Assembly (NCBI GenBank): GCA_907164885.2 | Contig: OU015500.1 | Coordinates: 56,186,159-56,250,158, forward strand | DNA length: 64,000 nucleotides | Source of the DNA: Dolomedes plantarius | Lineage: Eukaryota; Arthropoda; Arachnida; Araneae; Dolomedidae | Direction of reading: 5' to 3' | Part shown: in pieces, positions 34,100 to 45,404 of the stretch | Numbering within the stretch: the first letter of the stretch is position 1 | Layout of the letters: every line of letters starts with the position of its first letter | Notes under the pieces: model-generated | The model's database searches: none | The model's input: only the letters and a program-made list of their open reading frames with translations | Told to the model about the DNA's origin: nothing | Position numbers and translations under genes: made by a program

Positions 34100-36500
34100 A
34101 GATTCCTTGATAGGAAAAACGAGAGTTCCGAAATACTCTCAAGCGGTTGGAGGTGGCAGTAACTTGGAAATTTAGGTATTGAATCTGAAACGATTTAGAT
34201 GTGATGAAGCCAAGTATGCCTCAGAAAATATACCGGCCGTCATATATCGGTTAATATGTCCAATACGGTACTGTGTGAATGGTTTTATTTTACATTTTTC
34301 AGCTCCTGAATGGTCTCAGCTCGTAAGCGGATGTTGCTGCCGAAGAGGCAGTAACTTATTAATTAATAGTTAATCCTGGTTACAGAGCCTCACTTAACAT
34401 AAGGGAATCGTGTTCAACAGGAAAAGCTTTACTAATATATTTTTTCAGTATTTTGCACGTCAAAGGTTAAATAAATTTGGTCCAGGAGTCATATGGGATT
34501 TCTCGAGAAATGCGGTAGCCTTTTTAATTTTCTTTTTTGATGTCCAGGAATGTCTCAACTCGTAACCGCAAGAGTAACTAAAAGAGATCTTCCGGAACTT
34601 TCGAAACCCCAACATTTTGTGTTTTAAAATATAATTCGAGGACTGGATCACTATGAAGAACCTGGGTAAAGTCTTAGGCATTTTTTTCACGCCAGAATGA
34701 TCTCACTTCAAGACTAAAGTTGCCAAAATGCGGTAGCACTGTCTGCTCCGTTTTCAAAAAGCGGTAGCGGTTACTCTTTTGTGGAATAACCTGCGACCAT
34801 ACATTTTATGGTTTAATGGTTATTTCAGGTTCTTGGGTGTTAGGGAATTCTCTAGGAAAAGCCTTATCCATTTTTTCCGGTCTGATAAGATTCCAAAAAT
34901 GGAGTCTCCTTATATTGATCTGACGTTACCTCATTCCAACCATTTTACGATTTAAAGGTTAATTCGGTCTCTGTACCTGTAAGAGCGCTCTTTTGAAAAC
35001 AGTAGCAATTATTTTCGGGTCTGAAATGATATTCATTTGTGGCATCCCACTATTTCTCTATTTAACGGATCAAGGAGAAGAGCCTTTATGGTCGGTAGGG
35101 TAACAGCTTTAGCCAATTTAATTTAAACCTAGAATGATCTGATCTCGAGACCAGATTTTGCCGCATAGCGTTACTACCGATCTTGATGGAGATGCATCGA
35201 TTAATATTCGATTATGTCTTCAGAGCTTCACTTAACTTAGCTTTTAATTAGACCTCTGGAAATTTAGAAGTATACTCAGGAAAAGGAGGTAGCAACTTTT
35301 CAGAGATCTGAAATGATCTGAACTTAAAAATGTAAACGTCTTATTACTTTTTTAGGTCCGAAATTTCTCAGCTAAGAACTAGAAGTATACACTCTCTTAT
35401 GTGCTTTTATGAAGTATATATTAAATGAAGTGTATACTTTCTTGAAGCGCTGATCATGGCGGAGCAACGGCAGTTTAAATACATTTACAATAAATGGGTT
35501 GGAGCCTTTTGCGATTGAATGGATATATTTAGTCCTAGTATGGGGTGTTTCTAAGTGCACCACATTTAAGCCACTTTTAAGCATGACACCAAACATTCCT
35601 TTTTACGCACAGCAGAATCACAGCTCAAAATCGGCTTTCTTGTGCAGATCTTCGGTATGCAGCAACTGTCTGGAGGTGATAACGATAACTTCACCCCACC
35701 ATTATAAGTTAAGTCGATTAAATTCGGCCTTGATGTCATAGGAGACGCCGCGCTAGAAAATTTCAAAAGTTTAAAAAGAAACCGCATGGTGCTTCTGCAA
35801 TTTTTTGGGGAGAGACAGTGCTTGTAAGTGTGTAAGAGTCCCCTGCACCCCAGCATTCTGCGTCTGCAGAGATGTGGGGTGCTCTGGGAAACGTCTTATT
35901 TTTTTGATATTTCAGAGTGTCTGTGCTTAAAAGCTTCTATGCCTCTAGGGTTCTGAAGACATTCAAGTTGCACTATCCTTTCACGGGAAATGACATTTTG
36001 TGCATTCCACCATTTTCTGATTTAATACTTAATTCTGGTTCTTGGACCTTAGCGGTTGTTATGGGTAAGATCTTACATATTTTACCCATCAGGTCCGGAG
36101 TTTTTCAATTATAAACGAAAGTCACAGACCTACGGCAGTAGTGATGTTCGCGAAGAGGTGATTTGTAGTTTTGTGACCATCTCTGCTCCTCAAAATTATG
36201 AGATTGAACAGTGATTTAAGGTTCTAAAGCCTTAAGATGGACTCCGGTAAAAGCTTTTGTTATATTTGTGTTGCGAAGTGTTCGCAACACGAAAGAGGAT
36301 TTCATCGTCCCATTTAATGTACCCCTCTTTGGGAAGCAACTAAGATTCACGTTATACAACGCCATTTATGCTCCTGACAGTCTTCACTTTAACAGAAAAT
36401 TTAGGTCTGTCTTGGTCATTTTCTAGTAAAAACTGAAATTGAATAATGTCCCAGAGATCTCAACCTGAATGAAAAGACCAAATAAATGATGAAATAATTC
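34100..36500. repeat. Ancient, decayed tandem array, unit about 150-190 bp
   Basis: A consensus-like series of words recurs in the same order across about 2.4 kb. The series is: a T-rich run, a GTCTGAAATGATCTCA-like word, a TGCGGTAGCA-like word, CATTTTGTG, TTTAATGGTTAATTC, GGTTCTTGG, and AGGAAAAGCTTT. Copies of the GATCTCA-like word start near 34302, 34549, 34692, 34880, 35018, 35130, 35305, 35357, 35911 and 36094. Spacing is mostly 110-190 bp. Similarity is low, so this is an old array with no coding frame. Confidence 0.6.
36268..36290. other. Perfect 10-bp hairpin
   Basis: GTGTTGCGAA and TTCGCAACAC are exact inverse complements separated by GTG. It sits at the end of the decayed array. No T-run or gene context assigns a role. 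Confidence 0.8.
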
Positions 36501-37403
36501 TGAAATCTCCATATATTAATGCTTTCACAAAATAAGGATTTTTTTGAACGCTTTCCTACTTAACTTAAAATTTTCCCTCGATCTTAAGGAATTTTTTTCC
36601 ATTTTAAATACTAGAAATATAAGTAAATTATTGTAAACCAAAATATGAAGTATTCACGTAATTGAAATATTTCGTATTATAGACTTATGAATTTATAAAC
36701 TTTATGGCATATGCGCTTCAGCTAATAGGATTAGATGTGAATCAGTTATTTTCTTTCTCGAGAAAATATTTATATTTTACATTCCTTTCCTGTTACATTA
36801 GTGAATCAATCTTTTATGACTAAATGTGCTTTTACTCGAAAGCCATACTCCCAATTATGTGCTTGACATATTATAAATTCTAATGTTATAAATAACTTAA
36901 ATCTTGAGTGACTTGAAACTTTTGGCGAAATGAACATATTTTATTTTGTTATATAAATATTAAATTAAATATTTTAAAAATTTTCAATTGGTTCAAAAAG
37001 CATTCTTATGAAACTAAAATTTCAGATATTTACCTGCAAAACTATTGTAGACTAGACATTTTTCAAACTGCATTTCTAATTACTCAGTCAAGTATATTTG
37101 ACAAGCATTTTCGAGTGTCTCTACTTATAACTGCATTTTTCTATTCACTTTCAGGTAATTTAATTTTGCCAAGGAATATCTCTTGGCAGGAAAAGAATTT
37201 TTGACAAAAGCAATTTGTTTTAAAAGTACACGACTTCAATTCACTATACAACCATCATTTTTTTCTCACTCAAACGTCTTTTATTTAACAGAAAACCGTT
37301 CTTTTAAATATATTTTTAAATTAGCACATTCATTTTTTCCGTTTAGATTCTCAACTATTTTGTTGAAAAGTGTATTATGCTAGTTTTTATAATGAAGAAG
37401 TTG

Positions 37404-37452
<49 letters not shown>

Positions 37453-40400
37453 TGATTGATTGTACAAAAATTTTTAGGACAACTGGTCACAACGCGCAAA
37501 CCTTGGTACAATTTATAAAATTAAAACCCAGTTCCTCTGTGTTGAAAAAAAGGTATGGAATCACAAATATCACACACAATATCAGTCACAAATCGGTAAT
37601 CTTTATTCTTTCTCTGCGATCTACAGTATCACTGTGGCCTCTTAACTGTTTTAATATATTTATTTACTTTTACAGATTTTGCGAAATGCTACTTACTAAG
37701 AATAACAGTGATTAATATTATAGTTTTTACTAATTTGGTATTGCACGATGTCAGTGTCATAATATTTAAACTTTACCAAACAATTCATGTATTACACTGA
37801 ACTGATCATGGTTAAAATCGATAATTAAACGCTTAATAAAGAATCCAAATACCTGTATTTTTTTCATACCTCTCGTGATACCGAAATGTATAGTTTTATT
37901 GCAAACGCAGAAATAAACTAACAAGAATTTGGGATAAATCCAGATCCTAATAGAGCGGTAATGTTACGTAACATCTCAACAAGAAACGAATAGTTTTATC
38001 TTTACAAGAAAAGACTTGCAAAATGTTTTGATCTCTGAATTTTTTATTTACAAGAAAATAATTATATACATCATTAAGCCTGCGTCATTAACTACTGAAA
38101 AATCACAAGAAATCTGAGCGTTTCCGTGGCAGACAACCTTCATAATATAAATGCAGGATTAAATTTTATTAAAAAACTGCACTAGGTCGTTAGGAAGGGA
38201 AATTCCATTTCAGAGACAGGATTTTAAATTTATTTAACATGACTACTCCTTTAAAAAAATAAATAATCTAAAGTAATAAAATTAATTTTAAACGAAATAT
38301 AACAAATTTTATTTTAGTAGAATTGTCATTTAATCTCATAACTTTGTCAAGCAGTATTTACTAATTTTTCGGTGAAGGTTTTTAGTAAATGGGCATAGTT
38401 TGAATACTTAGGAGATAACTTTCCAGGAAATTACTTTTGGCGTACACAGAAAAATATGTTTTTTTTTCTTTGATGTTAGAAATGATGAAGCTTATTCCTA
38501 CATTCTTTCTTATCCTCCTTCAGAAATAAATGTCCGTATGGAGAAAATAAATATCTCACATTACTGAATAATTTGGATACACTGCTGTTGGCTGTTAGCC
38601 ATGAGTTGACATTGAAGTATGAAACACATTTATATGTTTTGCTTCCTTTACGGAATGTAACAAGATATTTCGCATGGAAAATCACATTTGTGTTAAATTA
38701 TTTTCCACTGGTTCAACGCGAACTTTTCCCACTTCATTTCCCGTTTCATCAGTGATTGTTCTTTTTTTCTTTTAATATTTCAACGAGAAGTTCTTCATTT
38801 CATACAAAGAGGAGTTCTTTGAGAAAAGATAGTGTTTGACTTTTCTTACCAACAGCGTAGTGTTATGCAATGTCAAACATTTGAGAGGAAAAGAATGTTT
38901 AAAAATTCAAGTCTTCTAATTTATAGAGTTATAGAGTAGGTTTAACTCTCTCTCTCTTTCTTTCGGTTTATTTTCAAGAACATGATATATTTAATTTGTC
39001 TGTTGATGTACATCAGTTCATTTTTATATCTAATTTATTAATAATTTAGTTAAATAAGCTATCAAATCATCTCCCAGAGCCTATAACAACGGGGAATTTT
39101 ATTGACTTGTTTTGAGTCACAGAATTTGAAAATAAGTTTTTTTTCATTTTCCTATGGATTTTAACATTTTTTGCAGTTGTAAATTTCCATCTGGTACTTG
39201 CCTCTACAGTTATCAACAAAGCAGCTACAATCGTCTTCACGTATGTTCATGTAAATAATTTTCAGGGCAAAAAATTCGATTTTTGGTTCTTGTCTATATT
39301 AATCTCATACATCTTCAATTTTCCCTCTAATCAAATTAATTTACATCATTAAATTACATTTTACGCATTTTTTAGTATTTTGGATTTTAAAGTCTACTGG
39401 TTCATATTTTTCCTTTATATCAGTTACGACAGGAACTGGTAATCCAGCCCTAAAATACAGAACCTAGGGACATCTCACTGATACAAACTACTCAGTGGTC
39501 ATCTACCTTAGATAGATGATGTACAAAAACAAATGTCTAAACAATACTTCTATTATAGTTCTTGACCATGGAAGTAGATTCTTTTAAGTTCAGGATCATA
39601 TAACGACATTTTTGGACATATAACCTCACCAAAATGGTGTGATATTTTAAATTGTATTTCTGATGTAGGATATTTCTTGTATGATTCTTTCATATATTCT
39701 AAAGTACTTCATAGATACTCCTGCACCTGTTTTTACAAATGGACATCTCTTCAGAAACACACATCGTAAATACAATGTGGTCAGGAAACCTTTGTAGACT
39801 AAACTGGTTGACATCCTATGACGAGCCATGTAATGATCATGATTCAACAGTTCCCATGAATAACTCGACAGTATCAGTATGTTATCTTTTTCTCGTGTCA
39901 AAACCAGGCGAAAACTTAACCAAAGACTGCTAGCTATTCAGTCATATCCATTCTCGATTTAAATTCTGAACAAAAAAAAAATAAAATGTCAGATCTATTG
40001 ATAAAACTACAGAGTGTTTGTCTTTCTATCTGAAATTCACAGGAAATTTTTTTCGTTTTCTCATATGATGGCTGTCTGGCGAAATTAGAAAATACTGGTC
40101 CTATTAAGGGAAAATGTAATTTTCCATTACAAATGTATATTCTTCAGTAGCTTAAAATATAGATAACTTTACATGTAAATGCATGTAATGCTTTATTTTT
40201 TATGAGAGATTGGGAATATTTTGTCGTGCATATATCATGTAATAACCACACGAGAGATTTAAGCGGCATTTTAAAGCGATTTGTGAGAATGAGTTCTAAA
40301 AAAATTACTGTGTTCATCAGTAATTAGCCAGATGATAGACACCGTTTTATTTTCCTCTAGGGCAAATTCATTAAATTTTTTGTGCTTCTAAATTACTTTT

Positions 40401-40510
40401 AGATACCGTTATTAATTATTTTACCTCTACTCAACACGTCTCTGTTTTAATTATTTTTCTCTTCTCGAATTATTTTTTCAAACTATTTGCTTCCGCAGTT
40501 TTTTATAACT
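36501..40510. other. AT-rich non-coding stretch
   Basis: No gene supported over about 4 kb. It contains a TA microsatellite (37402-37449) and a short CT run near 38946. Open frames here are short and compositionally biased. Confidence 0.5.
37402..37449. repeat. (TA)n microsatellite, slightly interrupted
   Basis: An alternating TA run with one AA interruption near 37414. Confidence 0.95.
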
Positions 40511-40761
40511 ATCTTCAGTGTAGCGGCACGTACAGGACAATATCCGTGCACAAAAAGTGCTTGACGCACAAAAATACTCGGATAGAAGTAATAAATACAA
40601 GAAACAAAATAACGAAAATAAGTGCAAAATAAAAACGGCAGTCAGTCAGTCGCTCACGTCCCAGGGCCAGTTAAAACTGTTTCGCCTAAGATAAAAAGTG
40701 CAAGATTAAAGGTGACTGGTATCCTTAACCACCCATCTCCAGCAGAGTGGGCGCAGGAGAT

Positions 40762-40911
40762 TGTTCAAAATACCAATGCGGTATAGATGAGATTCAATGC
40801 AACCATGGTCATGTTCAAAGCACCAGTGCGGTATAGATGGGCCTAAATGTAACCATGGTCATGTTCAAAATAACTGTGCGGTATAGATGAGCCTCAATTC
40901 AACCATGGTCA
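40762..40911. repeat. 50-bp tandem repeat, three copies
   Basis: Three head-to-tail units of exactly 50 bp share ATGTTCAAA, GCGGTATAGATG (starting 40778, 40828, 40878) and AACCATGGTC. They differ at a few positions, mostly in the middle. No frame runs through them. Confidence 0.9.
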
Positions 40912-41182
40912 TAGCCATGTACCTCTGCATTTTTTATAGTATTTATTAGCAACATTGGTTCTTTCCATAAAACAAGTGTAACAGTAACTGCTACACATAT
41001 CTCTGCTGGTATTCCACCTTCGGCTCTAGCCTGGAGTCATATTACATCTATTGCAATCACTACTCTTTGATATCATAAGCGATGTTTAATCTCTCATTAT
41101 CAGTGGTCCGACATTCTCCAAGATACACGATAATTCAACCGTACATAGTGTATGTGGTTCTTCCTTTCTTTTTATATCTCTA

Positions 41183-41640
41183 ACGGTCCAGGCACATTAT
41201 AAAGTACGAGGGATAACTCTAGAATAACTCCTTTATTCTCTACGTAGATGCAGACTAACATATACAGACTTGGGGCTTCCAAAATAATACACAACAGTAC
41301 CGCAACCCGCGGTACTAAGAAACTAAAGGTCGCAATGAATCCCTCAGGCAGAGTAGGCATTTACTAACAATATACGTACACCTCGGCTCTGAGCTAATTC
41401 TCGAAGTCGTGCAGCCACCTCGGCTAAATACCAATACACGCTCTATCAGTTAAACACCGCTATCACCTTCCATCAAGCTTGCCTCGCTCTCTCCCGTATC
41501 GCTACTAAAGTCTTGGGCTTATGCCAACTCAGCATGTGCCCTTTAAATAGATCAAACATCTGCGCCGAACTCACTTTGGCTAGCATGTACAGCGCTGCTA
41601 GTCGAAATTTGCTTCTGAGCAACACGCGAACCCTACAAGT
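41183..41640 (-). mobile_element. Possible LTR-like sequence, minus strand
   Basis: Read on the minus strand, the block starts TGTAGGGTTCGCGTG. It has a TTTAAA box about 90 bases in, an AATAAA signal near 41230, and ends near a TGGACCGTTA word that could be a primer site. The block is richer in GC than its surroundings. No second LTR copy or target duplication was found, so this would be a solo or truncated LTR. It could equally be another repeat type. Confidence 0.25.
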
Positions 41641-41703
41641 GTTTCAGTCAGAGATCGATACGAGTGAAATTAATTGATGGTATTTGACCAGAGCTCTTGC
41701 AGT

Positions 41704-42011
41704 TACCCTGTTTCTGACCTTTCCTGGGAGTTTACTTTGTTTCACGACTCTACACATTTATTCCTTGCTTTAGTAGGAGATACCCTGTTTCTGACCTATT
41801 CTGAGAGTTTGCTTTGTTTCACGACTCTACACATTAAATCTCTGCTTTAGTACGAGTTACCCTGTTTCTGACCTTTTCTGAGAGTTTGCTTTGTTTCACG
41901 ACTCTACTCAATAATTCTCTGATATAGTAGGAGTTACCCTGTTTCTGACCTATTCTGAGAGTTTGCTTTGTTTCACGACTCTACACATTAATTCTCTGAT
42001 TTAGTATTTTT
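41704..42011. repeat. 77-bp tandem repeat, four copies
   Basis: TACCCTGTTTCTGACC starts units at 41704, 41781, 41858 and 41935, an exact 77-bp period. Each unit includes TTTGTTTCACGACTCTAC and ends near TTTAGTA. Copies differ by a handful of substitutions. Non-coding. Confidence 0.93.
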
Positions 42012-43430
42012 TTAATCAAATCTTCGCTCCTTCTCCAGCCTGTAAGGCTATCTCTAAGGCCAGCCTCTAAGACGTTTGCAATGCAGATTAGAATGAGTAA
42101 AACAAATTCTTAAATCTCTTTTCAGTATTAAATACTATATTGGTAAGTTTGGGGCAAATCTTGTGACCTCCATCCATATCAACAGGATTGCAAAGTGAGT
42201 ACGCAGCTACCCTACTCAATTCAATTCTTTGTGTTACTTAGTAACGTGAATTTAATGTTGATATACTTTAATGTATTAATTGAGGAATTATATATTTCTG
42301 AATACAAAACTATTACGCTTTTTAATTTATAGAACATTAACTACAAAACCCGGCAAACGATTAAATTTAAAGAAAGTGGTGATAATATACCCAAGAAAAG
42401 ATATTTTTTTAAATATAACGTTGTTTCAAACATAATAATAAAAGTCTGTACTCGTTAAAGCAAGTAAAATATGTCGAAAAGATAATGCTAAAACTAAACA
42501 ATAACTGATTGTGCTTAGCATCTGTCATATGAACTATTTAAATCTCAAAATATCATTTACTCATGAAATGTCGTAACTGAAAATAATTTAGCGTATAAAT
42601 ATTATTTTCCGTCCGAAATATAGTCGTACATTTTCTGAAGAAAGAAAATCATTTAAATATGCTTCATATTTCAAAGTCAAGAAATGGCCTGTATCCAACA
42701 GCAGTATACACAAATTACTAAGTTACGTGAGATATTTCTCTTTTCCATTCAAAAATTTATTTCTCCTGCAGGATAATAAATTCAGGCGAAACAAATTTCG
42801 TTATTTCGAAGTACAAGGAACTAAGAGGATATTTCGTTACTTTAAGGTAAGTTTTCACAGAACTATTCAAACATTTTTATCTTACACATGTATAGTTTAA
42901 AACGGTCATTCAATTCTGCTATAAATAGTCCTAGGATTGATATTAACATAAAGCATTCATGTAACTTTTTCGAATTTTTATATTTACTTATTTTATATGA
43001 AGAAACAGGGTTTATCGATATCAAAAATAGTGTCTGGAAATATTTACTACTATATATAGAAAAATTTTCTTCAAAATTATAATTTTATGAAACTTGACAG
43101 ATTTGTAAATTTTTTTGTGGTATAGTTCCAAGGTATTTATTATATAATATGAATTTGGCAACAGTGAGAAACATTGTCAGTGTTCTTGGGTAAACCTGTA
43201 TATTTATGACCACTAGAAATGACATAAATCATTAAATCGAATAGTATTAAATACATAGACTAATAACATCCTTTCTGTGGTTGTAAACAAATGGTACAAT
43301 TTTTACAACATTTAGGACCATTGGAAATGGTATAAATTAGTAAACCGTTAAATGCATAGACTGATAACATTCTTTTTGCGATTGTAAGTAAATGGCATTA
43401 TTTTAAAAAAATAATCTCATGAAGATTCTA
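42012..43430. other. AT-rich non-coding stretch with a two-copy diverged repeat
   Basis: At about 43195-43400 a unit of roughly 101 bp is present twice. Shared words are TAAATACATAGACTAATAAC against TAAATGCATAGACTGATAAC, and TTGTAAACAAATGG against TTGTAAGTAAATGG. Nothing else is recognised. Confidence 0.6.
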
Positions 43431-43439
43431 CGACCTTTT

Positions 43440-43965
43440 TATAGATACAAACGGGATTCTTGCTACAAGGCATAGAATGATCCTGAGACGACGTAAAATT
43501 GATTGCCCAGCGAAGGTCCACAAACTGAGACAAACTGCAGCTGTACCACGAGTATGGAAAAGAGATGATAAACTAATGCGACCCGGCCGCTACCTGAATG
43601 AAAGTATACGCATCCTCTTATAGCGGTTGGACGACGAAGGAAATTACGGAGATTAGAGACCAGTGATCAGATACTACCGGCACGAAGATTGCTACGCGGT
43701 GCCGAGGTGAACGCGCATACGACCACCGACCAGTACTGACCTACCCGCAGAACAACATAGAGGTGATCAACGCAGATCAACATACGAGGTGTACTCCGAG
43801 TTATCGTCGACCACTGCAATCCTGAACTCTTTTAGTGCCGAGACACAGCACTCTCTTGAACTCTCTTTAACGAACTATAGTGCACAGTGACCGACAAATA
43901 CTACACAAACTGTTGTGTACAAGTGGTGGAGACGAGTGCAACCGATAGTGACAGCAGCCCCATGG
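43440..43965 (+). other. GC-richer block, possible retroelement leader or 5' exon
   Basis: About 500 bp of roughly even base composition stand out from the AT-rich surroundings. The right end reads GTTGTGTACA then AGTGGTGGAGACGAG, which resembles an LTR end followed by a primer-site region. It is followed by CCCATGGGTGAGC, an ATG sitting on a good splice donor sequence (GTGAGC). No matching second LTR or polyprotein follows. I cannot decide between a truncated LTR element and a host 5' exon. Confidence 0.3.
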
Positions 43966-44199
43966 GTGAGCATATTTTCTAATATAATTTCTTTCACATG
44001 CCTGCTTATTACATACTCGCCTCTTGCCCACAAGGGTCGGCATTACCAAATTTACGATGAATGATATGAATTGTAAACTTAAATGAATTATACATTGAAT
44101 AATACTATATTTGAATAATACTAAGAATTCAGCATGAGGCTAAGTAATGTGTGTGTAAATATATATGTGTAAGTCTAAAGAGCAAATGTCGGCCCACCA

Positions 44200-44779
44200 T
44201 CTAAGGCATACAACTTGGAGAACCTGCATGACCTCGTCGTCTTCGGGCAATAAATCCTTCCTCCACGCACGAAGTGCGGAGTACACAGGTCCGTGTTGGT
44301 TTAGGACAAAACGGAGCTACTGAGTGATGCCACATGGCAAGACAACAGGCCCCTGCGTCCATTGTCACTCTTAGCCCGGGCTGCCGCCCGAACCCCAGCC
44401 GGACCACGAGGAGTCGCACAACCGCCAAAGCCTTGATGATGCTACAGTAACTCGCTCAGGGAATCCACTCCCCCAGGCGAGTCACAGCAATATCTTCCAT
44501 TGGCAGATTTCAAGTGCATCACAGCGGCCCCCGTCGCCCTGGGTAGACACCACATCAACCCGACTTCCGCCCTCCGGGACCAAACAGAGGCGTCGGCGAC
44601 CTAAGCCTTGATGGTGATACACTAGCTCGCTGAGAGGATCCCACTCCCCCAGGCAAGTCAGAGTCGCATCCACCATTACCAAGCACCAAGGTCCTCACTA
44701 CGGTCCCCAATGCCCTGGGAGGACGCCACACCAACCCGACTCCTGCCCCCCTGCCCCAAACCGGAGACCAAGCCAAATA
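44200..44779. repeat. GC-rich tandem repeat, 175-bp unit
   Basis: Two clear units, 44430-44604 and 44605-44779, start GCCTTGATG. They share CCACTCCCCCAGGC, CGCCCTGGG/TGCCCTGGG and CCAACCCGACT. A more diverged third unit probably lies at about 44200-44429. The flanks carry matching TATGTGTAA words. Open frames on the minus strand through it are long only because GC-rich DNA has few stops. Confidence 0.75.
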
Positions 44780-45355
44780 TATGTGTAAATAAATAGCGAC
44801 GCAAAGGTACTTATACGATCACAGTCTAACAACCACACGGGGTCATTACAGGTGATATGAAAAAGATGCTTCATTATAAAAAAATTATTTCGGCCACATA
44901 GCTCGGTAAAATAGGATTTAAAAATATTCAGACATTGAAAAACAGTTAATATTTTTATGGATTCGACATGTTGAAAGAAGGATACAGTGATGTTTTCGTT
45001 GTTGATTTATCACAGTCTATTAACTGGACATTGTTATGCAAGATGGAACCAAGCAATACTCCACTGAAACTTAAAAAAATTACTTCGAATAAAACCTCAA
45101 ATTAAAAATTGAAGTTACTGTTGTTTGGTTCTCCAGATCACAAAAAACTATTATTTGAATAATAATTTTTTTCCTAGATATGTAAACATGTGACTCATCC
45201 TACCCATTCATTTTACTCAACTATTGTTGGTTATGTCCCTGGTACATAGTGTCGAATTATGTCTATTTGATAAGTCATGACACATTGTATATAAAACGTT
45301 CTATTATTACATGTTTCTGTTGATCTTTTCGAAATTCTGTAATCCCCAACCGAGC

Positions 45356-45404
<49 letters not shown>

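Noticed and set aside
41704..42011. Regular repeats that could suggest a CRISPR array
   Set aside because: The 77-bp units are head-to-tail with no unique spacers, and the window is eukaryotic; this is a minisatellite.
44201..44776. Minus-strand frames of 66-75 codons in GC-rich DNA
   Set aside because: They follow the 175-bp tandem repeat, and stops are rare simply because of base composition.
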